The translations under genes and the position numbers were made by a program. From Ariolimax columbianus (taxonomy: Eukaryota > Mollusca > Gastropoda > Stylommatophora > Arionidae), in contig JAVGWX010000019.1 in assembly GCA_036924085.1 (NCBI GenBank), forward strand, positions 13,492,696 through 13,556,695: a stretch of DNA of 64,000 bases, given 5' to 3'. Each line of letters begins with the position of its first letter. Positions within the stretch are counted from its first letter, which is position 1. Shown one piece after another: positions 56,160 to 64,000 of the stretch. The notes beneath the pieces were generated by a model that worked only from the letters and a program-made list of their open reading frames with translations, did not search any database and was not told the DNA's origin.

Positions 56160-59059
56160 GTAGTCCTTTCGAAAAGTGAATCATGAACTGCAGAAAGCGG
56201 AAGATGAAGTGTCAAATGCTAGGAACATGGCAGAGAGAGAGAACAATCTATGAAAGCAAATATCGCCCGCAAGGACATCACTGCGAAATACAAAAGAACA
56301 CTGAACCAAATAGGAAGAGACAGCTGGGGAAAAAAAACAGAAAGCCTCAATCTAGATAAAGAAGGGAACAAACTATGGAATTTAGTCAGACCCATAAATG
56401 ACGAAACACCATCAAATAAACAAATTAACATCAAGCAGGGCGACAGCATGCTTACCGGAGAAAAGCAGCGAACGCCTTCATAGAATATTATGCCAGAGCA
56501 AACCACATTGATGTCACTACAGACAGGCATACAGACATTAGTGAAGAACAAAAGAGCCACGACAACATCAATAGGGCACCAGAAGAGCACATGATGGCAA
56601 AACTAACAATGAATGAAATGAATGAGGCCATGAGAACTTTAAAGAAAAAGAAATCGCCCGGAAAAGATGGCGTAACAAACGAAATGCTAATGGGATTGGG
56701 CCAAACAGCAAAGAGGAAGTTACTGTCAGTTCTGAACCAAAGATGAAAAGGGGTAATTGCACCGTAGGCATGGAAAGATGTTGTACTTATACCAGTACCA
56801 TAAAAAGAAAAAGATAGTACAGACCCAAATGGGCACAGGCCCAACAGTCTACTGAGCTGTGTAGGTAAACTGATGAAGCGTATGATAAACACCAGACTGA
56901 TGTGGCATCTGGAAGAAAGAAACACATATTAATTCCACAGCAAGCAGGATTTAGACAACATAGATCCACTGAGGACTAGATCACTCTCATAGCACAGGAA
57001 ATAGAGGATGCTTACAAAGAGAAGAAGAATACAGTAGCGGTTTTGGTGGATCTAGAGAAGGCATTTGACAAGGTGTGGAAAGAGGGACAAAGTCAAGCTA
57101 CAAAGAAGTGAAGTTTGTGGGAAAATGTACAGATGGATCATCCACTACCTCGAAAACAGAACAGCCAGAGTTCATGTACAAGGGCAGATGAGCAAAGAGG
57201 TGACACTGGAGCAAGGAGTACCCAAAGGGGGAGTACTGTCACCCACACTTTTTCTGGTCTATATAAACAACATCATAGAGAATATACAAAGAAGAGTCCA
57301 CAGCTCCATGTTTGCAGACGATCTGGCTATGTGGACCTCTGAAAAAAATCTCACAGCAGCAAACAATCGGATGTAGCAGGCCCTAACATCGTTGGAGGAG
57401 TTGGCAAATTCATTGCTGGTCAAAATAAATGAAGGAAAAACAATATGCACGATATTCTCGCTTTCAAATTAACCCCAGAACACCAAAATAAGTCTTAACG
57501 GCAAATGTCTGCGGCCAAACGACAACCCAAACTACTTGGGAGTCACATTTGATCGGCGCATGACATGGAAAAGTCAGATCGAGAGAAACCGAATGAGAGC
57601 CAGAGAAAGAATGGCAATCATGAGCAAACTTGCTGGCACAAGCTTGGGAGCAGACGAAAGAATACTAAAGAAACTGTACACTGGAAGAGTGAGACCAGTT
57701 CTCGAGTATGGTATTGCGGCATGGACAACAGCGGCAAATGCGTACTTTGATAAAATTAGCAAACTTCAAAACCAAGCCATAAGAGTTATAACAGGAGGCA
57801 TGAAGTCAACGCCAATTGTAGAACTTGAAAAGATTACAAATCTGCAATCCATGACCGACAGAAGAGACTGCAGAGCCCAGCAGCAAGCAGAGAAACTCAG
57901 AAGACTGACAGACCATCCAATGCATCGGAGACTAAATAGATTTGGAAATGGGAAACGTTGCAGAAAGCAAAGATGAGCGAAGACCCTATGAACACCGTAA
58001 CAACACCAAAGCCCATCCCTACTGTACGCAAACCCACATGGAAGCAGCATATCATTCCGGAGGTGGTAGAAAATATACCAGGTATTGGAAACAAGAACTG
58101 CCAGACTGAAAAAGAAAGAAGAGACATAACCCTGAGGTACAAAGCGGTAAGCTACCCAAGCATTGACTGGATCCATGCATACTCCGACGGTTCTGTAACA
58201 AATACAACACAGAATGGAGAGGCAGGGGTATTCCTTAGCCTAACAAATGGTAGAAAAATAACACTGTCAGTGGCAACTGGAAAATACTCAAGCAATTTCA
58301 GAGCGGAGGCAGAGGCACTGAGGGCTGCAGTAAAAGCAATGCTGACAGGCGAAAGCAATGAAAGCCATATAGTCCTGTTTACAGATGCCCTAGCCGTAGT
58401 TACAGCACTAAAAAGCCAGAAAAATACTGAACTTATGATTTAAGAGCAGTACTCTGTCAACTATGCCAGCAGTCCGCACCAAAAAGAGTAGTGGTACAGT
58501 AGGTTCCATCCCACTGTAACATCGAAGGCGACGAGGAGGCAGATAAACTGGCAAAAAAAGTTACCACAACCAAGACTACCACAACCAGATTCTAGTGTGA
58601 CATACGAAGAGTCCAGAAAGGTTTATTCGGGCCAGATACATGGCCAGATGGGATACAGAACATACTAGCCACACGAAAAATGATCCCTATTACCAGTTGA
58701 ACAGAAGAGAGCAGGTCGTAGTCTTCAGACTCCGCACAGGCCACAGTAGACTGAGGTACCACCTATTCAATAAACGAAAGATAGGTGGCACTGACGATTG
58801 CACCTGTGGTACAGGGAAAATGACCGGTGAACATCTGCTGCAAAATTGCCCGACATACGAGGACCAGAGAAAGCACATGTGGCCATCACCAGTGGCAACA
58901 CTAGACAAGCCCTATGGTAGTGTCGACAGCCTCAGGATGACAGCTGCTTTCTTCGAACAAATACAAATTGACGTCTGAGAGCGTACGAAGAAGAAGAAGA
59001 AGAAGAAGAAGAAGAAAAAGAAGAAAATGAAGAAGAAAAAGAAGAAGAAGAAGATTTCG
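56160..59059 (+). mobile_element. L-GAA LINE, plus-strand copy, diverged subfamily (reverse transcriptase and RNase H)
   Basis: Plus strand: ELQKAEDEVSNARNMAE-like start, ESLNLDKEGNKLWNLVRPIN (56343-56400), KDGVTNEMLMGLGQTAKRK near 56665-56720, VLVDLEKAFDKVWKE near 57040-57085, LEQGVPKGGVLSPTLFLVYI (57207-57265), SSMFADDLAMWTSEKN (57303-57350), RNase H from DWIHAYSDGSVTN (58165) to an eroded SHCNIEGDEEADKLA near 58510-58555, knuckle CTCGTGKMTGEHLLQNCP and C-terminus FFEQIQIDV, then (GAA)n to 59059. Frameshifts and stops are present. The endonuclease is absent (5' truncation). It is the most diverged long copy. Confidence 0.93.
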
Positions 59060-59190
59060 TAAACCTGACGGGTGCTCACTACATATAACACTAAAAGGCC
59101 GACTGTCTGCGTCTGGCGCAATCTGCGGACCGGAGAAATTCACGCATGTGCTTGACGGCCCCTCAAAAAACTATATTTCATGTGACAACA
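59060..59190 (-). pseudogene. Mariner relic 5, part 2
   Basis: Continues relic 5 after the L-GAA insertion and is colinear with 12578-12700 (ACGGGTGCTCACTACA... and CGCATGTGCTTGACGGCCCC). Confidence 0.75.
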
Positions 59191-59237
59191 TCTATACTCC
59201 ATTTGTATATATGTATATTTAAATACGATTTTTTTTT

Positions 59238-59238
<1 letters not shown>

Positions 59239-59304
<66 letters not shown>

Positions 59305-59312
59305 AAGAGAGA
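59239..59312. repeat. (GA)n microsatellite
   Basis: Pure GA over about 60 bp with one late interruption. Paralog 12755-12805. Confidence 0.95.
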
Positions 59313-60365
59313 GAACACTTCAGGCAACCCTAGAATGTTCAAGTGGGTAATTTTGACACGTGACAGCACAAACAGTTTGATTACAAGAAACTGGTTCAAT
59401 TAAAAAGTAATATAGCAAGAATGTAAGTACAGCTTACCTTCTGAGTGTTTGTTAAGCCCGGAGGAAGGTGTACTGGAGTACACCAAGCAATAATAAATTT
59501 ATCTCATTTGTTTTTCATGTTTCTAGAAATATATAATGATGATGCCAAGAAGAAATACGGAGGTCGCCATACGTCCTGCACCACACGTGCCTGAAGAGAC
59601 ACGTAACATAAATTGTTACTGAAAAGGTCAGACAATCGATCAAATGTTAGCAGCACTGTTAAATAAATCAAATTATTTCACGCATATAGACACACGGAAT
59701 GGTAATAAGCTGCAGGGGATCCATAGGCATGCTCAGGGGGTGGATGAATTTCTTCATAAATCTTTTTTTAATTTGAAAGTTTGTTTGCTGAATCATGCTT
59801 TCTCTATGCTGTTGTTGTGTGTAATATATATGTGTGCATGAATAGTTTTGTTTGTCATTGTAATTTGTTACAACATATGTGTAATGTGTAGGGACACTTC
59901 CTCGCAGTGAACAACTCGAGATAACATTTTAGAGCACACGTTAAAATGTGCATTTAGCTATCCACTTCTACAGGTTATACAACAATAGGCCAAGCAACAT
60001 CTTCATCGTCATTCTGGTATGCTGTTGTTGGCGATGATTTTCTACTACAAATTAAAAACTCCTCCTACAGTTCGATATAAGAAAAATGTGTTAGTTCTTT
60101 GCATGTTACGATGTGGCGTTTTCCTGAACTAGTCGGTAGAGGCTGTTGGAAAACTGGTCCATAATTCAGTCTCGTGCGATGCAACTGCTGTAGAAACATA
60201 GGGTGCGTTGTGTGGTTTGCCTGTTTCTCTTCTTAAACTTATGATTCAACACTTCTTCGAGTCTCTCAGGCCGGGTTAAAACTATAATGGAGTATATTGT
60301 GTTAGTTAACTTAACTTAACGTTTTTATACTGGTTTAGAAGACTCTGCAGAGTCTGTTTTCTTTG
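59313..60365. repeat. Duplicated block 2, non-coding (paralog 12806-13830)
   Basis: Colinear with block 1 and without recognised genes. At about 60360 it joins CR1-like sequence that in block 1 lies about 1.25 kb further on, so block 2 has a deletion of the CR1 C-terminal half. Confidence 0.8.
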
Positions 60366-61555
60366 AATATTGACTCTTTAACAATTTACAGACTATGCTG
60401 ATTAAACACATAAGTCTATAAATCGCTGGATCTGATATTTTGCCCTATTTCAATAAAGGGATCACTCCTGCATCTTTCCAATCCCTTGAAACAATTCCTT
60501 TTACAAGTCATAGAGACTATTATATAGCCAATGGTTTTGCTAGTTGGTCTCTCATTTCAATAAGCAATTTTGGATGAATACCATCTTGACCTGGACATTT
60601 ATCCACTTTCAATCCCTGCACTTTTTTTTAAACCATTCCCTCTGTAATACACATTGATCTTAATATCGCTCTCTTTAAAAAAATTATCTAAAGCCTCTGG
60701 GATCTTGGATCATTCCTCTTTTGTGTAGACTGTATCAAAGTACTGATTCAGTAGATTAGCTGCCTCCCTATTCTCACTTATTATTTTCTCTTCACTGTCT
60801 ATGAGAGGTCCTACTTTGTTATTCGTTCTTTGTTTATTTCTAACATAAGATAAGAAGCTTTTACTATCCTCTGAGCAATTTTTTTTCGAAGTTCATTTTT
60901 TTCTGTTTTATTCACTTTCTGAGCTATGTTCTGTTTGTCCAAAAGTTTTAAATATGTTTCTTTTGATTTACCTGCCTCTGTATATTTTTTACATGATTAA
61001 TTTTAGCTGTTCTACTTTTAACTACTTTTAACACTGTTTGCGCTTGGACTTTACCTCCCTATATGGAACACATTCCTCTTTTGCGTTTCTAGAACTGTTT
61101 AAAAACTCTTCCACTCCTGTTCAACATCTGTCCCTCCAATAATATATTTTCAGATTATGTGGTTCGCTCAGTCTTTCATCCTCTTAACATCTGCCTTAGA
61201 GTAGTCGTATGTTCGAGTGTTTATGTTTACTTCATTCCCTGCAATAGAATTCTAACAGATGATTTGATGGTAACTTGAGCCAAACAGATGCCCAACAGTA
61301 ATGTTTTCAATCATATGTTCCTCTGTTGTAAAAACTAAGTCGAGTGTGTTTTTGCCTCTGGCTCTGGCTGCTTCTACAAGTTGAATTATATAATTGTCCG
61401 TTATGCACTTAACAAAAGGTTTTGACTCAACAAAGTTAAAGTAGGATATTTTTTTAATATCGTACACCGATGATAGAGCGCCTATAGTTCTTTGTTTTAT
61501 CAGCGCAACCCCGTAAAATTTCCTCCAGATTTTAGGGATTTTCATAGATTATATT
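60366..61555 (-). pseudogene. CR1-like LINE relic, copy 2 (endonuclease end and start of reverse transcriptase)
   Basis: On the minus strand, the endonuclease C-terminus reads YIIQLVEAARARGKNTLDLV then FTTEEHMIENITVGH (61265-61410). A decayed linker and the first reverse transcriptase blocks follow. The region near 61110 has CACTCCTGTTC once only, the empty site for the L-GAA copy at 15864. Confidence 0.85.
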
Positions 61556-62300
61556 CACGTGCTTCAAATATTTGTACCAGATAAAGATAGCTCAGAAAGT
61601 GAATATAGCAGCAAAGATAGACCAACAACAAAATTTGCTTATAAGATCAAAACCAGTAAACATTTATTTTCATATTTTAGAAATAAACAGAGAACCGAAA
61701 GACAAGTAGGCCCTCTCATATACAGCAAATGGAAAAAAGTAATTGAAAATAGAAATATTACTAATCTACTTAAACAGTACTCTGACAGAGTCTACACAAA
61801 AGAAGACTGCTTCAATATCCCAGACCCTGTACATATTTTCCAAAGGGCAATGGATACAGTGGGATTGAGATCAATCTGTATTACGGAGAAAATAGTTTTG
61901 GAAACGTTAGAGTAATTGCAAGTGGATATATGTCCAGATCAAGATGGGATTCGTCCATAATTGATGTTTGAAATTAGAGATCTGTTAGCAAAGCGATTGA
62001 TTATATTACATTCTCAATCGCTTGCAAAAAAGATTGGTCTAGCTCGTTTGAAAGATATACGACTGACCCCTCTTTTTTTTTAAATGGAGAAAAAAATCAG
62101 GTTCAGTTAATTATAGACCCAGGAGTTTAATGAACAAAGTCTGTGAAATGTTAGGGCAAATAATCAAAGAAAACATTGTAATGCATTTAGATAAGTTTAA
62201 TTAAATCAGAAATAGTCTTTGCGGATGTATTAAAAGTAGATCGTGCTTAAGAAAAACATCAAAATTACTGGAGTAGGTTACTAACATGATATATAGAGGT
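61556..62300 (+). pseudogene. CR1-like LINE relic, inverted partner, copy 2
   Basis: Plus strand: KTSKHLFSYFRNKQRTERQV (61650-61710), KWKKVIENRNITNLLKQYSD (61730-61790), VDICPDQDGIRP (61922-61960), a decayed FFKNGEKS.NYRP block, IRNSLCGCIKSRSCLRKTSK (62210-62270), then VTNMIYRGEKVN (62279-62315), where the 30-bp array begins at motif A. It is uninterrupted at 61720, the site where block 1 carries the (TGACC)n LINE. Confidence 0.88.
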
Positions 62301-63740
62301 GAGAAAGTGAATGCTAGGTATTTTATTAAGTATATAGATTTTGCTAGGTATTTGATAGAATACATAGAATATGCTACATATTTGATAGAGTACATAGATT
62401 ATGCTAGGTATTTGATAGAGTACATAGATTATGCTAGGTATTGTATAGGGTACATAGATTAAGCTAGGTATTTGATAGAGTATATAGATTATGCTAGGTA
62501 TTTGATAGAGTACATAGATTATGCTAGGTATTTGATACATTGATTATGCTAGCTATTTGATAGAGTTCATAGGTTATGCTAGGTATTTGATAGAGAACAT
62601 AGATTATGCTAGATATTTGATAGAGTTCATAGGTTATGCTAGGTATTTGATAGAGAACATAGATTATGCTAGATATTTGATAGAGAACATAGATTATGCT
62701 AGATATTTGATAGAGAACATAGATTATGCTAGATATTTGATAGAGAACATAGATTATGCTAGGTATTTGATAGAGAACATAGATTATGCTAGATATTTGA
62801 TAGAGAACATAGGTTATGCTAGATATTTGATAGAGAACATAGATTATGCTAGATATTTGATAGAGAACATAGATTATGCTAGGTATTTGATAGAGAACAT
62901 AGATTATGCTAGATATTTGATAGAGAACATAGGTTATGCTAGGTATTTGATAGAGAACATAGATTATGCTAGGTATTTGATAGAGAACATAGATTATGCT
63001 AGGTATTTGATAGAGAACATAGATTATGCTAGGTATTTGATAGAGAACATAGATTATGCTAGGTATTTGATAGAGAACATAGATTATGCTAGGTATTTGA
63101 TAGAGAACATAGGTTATGCTAGATATTTGATAGAGAACATAGATTATGCTAGATATTTGATAGAGAACATAGATTATGCTAGCTATTTGATAGAGAACAT
63201 AGATTATGCTAGATATTTGATAGAGAACATAGATTATGCTAGATATTTGATAGAGAACATAGATTATGCTAGCTATTTGATAGAGAACATAGATTATGCT
63301 AGATATTTGATAGAGAACATAGATTATGCTAGCTATTTGATAGAGAACATAGATTATGCTAGATATTTGATAGAGAACATAGATTATGCTAGATATTTGA
63401 TAGAGAACATAGGTTAGGCTAGGTATTTGATAGAGAACATAGATTATGCTAGATATTTGATAGAGAACATAGGTTATGCTAGCTATTTGATAGAGAACAT
63501 AGATTATGCTAGCTATTTGATAGAGAACATAGATTATGCTAGGTATTTGATAGAGAACATAGATTATGCTAGCTATTTGATAGAGAACATAGATTATGCT
63601 AGGTATTTGATAGAGAACATAGATTATGCTAGATATTTGATAGAGAACATAGATTATGCTAGATATTTGATAGAGAACATAGATTATGCTAGATATTTGA
63701 TAGAGAACATAGATTATGCTAGGTATTTGATAGGAGTACA
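62301..63740. repeat. 30-bp minisatellite, locus 2
   Basis: About 47 tandem 30-bp units, core ATTATGCTAGRTATTTGATA followed by GAGAACATAG (or GAGTACATAG in the first units). It is much longer and more homogeneous than locus 1, with variants AGATAT, AGGTAT and AGCTAT interspersed, as in higher-order spread by unequal exchange. Both strands are open for long stretches (407 codons minus, 286 codons plus) because the unit is ten codons long without stops in those frames. Confidence 0.95.
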
Positions 63741-63826
63741 TCATCAACGATTGTTTAAGAAGTCAAAATCGCAATGGGGACGATGAGGGCTAAGTGACAC
63801 GGTTTACAACCCGAAGGTGTTCGGTT
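63741..63826 (+). other. Truncated tRNA-like SINE candidate after satellite 2
   Basis: GGGCTAAGTGACACGGTTTA and GGTGTTCGGTTC correspond to the A- and B-box region of 22455-22520. It is cut at the B box by a (TTC)n tract that starts the next element. Confidence 0.5.
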
Positions 63827-64000
63827 CTTCTTCTTCTTCTCCTTCTTCTTCGTTCGTTCTCAATCTCCCGCTACCAAACCCTGAAAGGGCTTAAGTAGCA
63901 GAATGTAGTCCAGAGAACGGAATGCGTTGTGTCGTAGTTTACAGCTTGACTGCGATATTTGCACCTTTCGGTCCAACACATCTGACTTCAGCAAGCATTT
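63827..64000 (-). mobile_element. Diverged linker-type element with (GAA)n tail, partial
   Basis: (TTC)n with one CTCC interruption (63826-63851), then GTTCGTTCTCAATCTCCCGC, followed by sequence near-identical to 46219-46375. In minus orientation it ends in (GAA)n like L-GAA and the rDNA-derived elements. It runs out of the window. Confidence 0.65.

Noticed and set aside
62524..63747. A 407-codon open frame on the minus strand as a protein gene
   Set aside because: It is the 30-bp satellite read in a stop-free frame; the other strand is open too, and there are no flanking signals.

Overview
The window is repeat-dominated animal nuclear DNA. The degenerate 18S segments carry metazoan signatures, and their 5' end resembles the mollusc (probably gastropod) 18S sequences I know. 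That taxonomic call is recalled family knowledge and was not checked. There are no bacterial or viral genes. The only plausible host gene is a minus-strand immunoglobulin-superfamily gene, seen as two exons (27781-28062 and 23874-24075).

Layout. 1-5263: an rDNA-derived element interrupted by a LINE, a dispersed repeat carrying a mariner, and a second mariner relic. 5264-22570: block 1 of a large duplication, holding a GRPR-type LINE relic, an rDNA-derived insertion (7052-10090), a mariner relic, a CR1-like LINE with two nested LINEs, and a 30-bp minisatellite. 22571-35390: a second minisatellite, the Ig exons, several LINE relics, and a site hit twice by the same LINE. 35391-43380: the longest LINE copy, whose 5' side runs into 18S/28S-derived sequence and which is split by a younger rDNA-derived insertion. 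43381-46560: LINE relic, microsatellites, and a mariner with an internal 38-bp minisatellite. 46565-50213: the dispersed repeat plus mariner again, and another rDNA-derived copy. 51401-63826: block 2 of the duplication, with different insertions, so each block supplies empty sites for insertions in the other.

Main result. One LINE family, called L-GAA here, has an AP-endonuclease, a reverse transcriptase with an FADD core, RNase H, a C-terminal zinc knuckle and a (GAA)n tail. It is physically linked to a chimeric 18S-28S rDNA segment plus a conserved linker of about 600 bp. Shorter elements made of rDNA chimera, linker and the last bases of the LINE 3' end with (GAA)n are mobile. Copy 35671-37143 sits inside an L-GAA copy with a 12-bp target-site duplication. 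Copy 7052-10090 has a 10-bp duplication and an empty paralogous site near 53490. These look like non-autonomous, internally deleted derivatives of an rDNA-fused LINE.

Second theme. Three minisatellites appear to have started inside transposon coding sequence: a 30-bp unit from the reverse transcriptase motif A of a CR1-like LINE (two loci), a 36-bp unit from a GVKQGC reverse transcriptase motif, and a 38-bp unit from a mariner helix-turn-helix segment. Boundaries given without a target-site duplication are approximate, because everything was aligned by eye.
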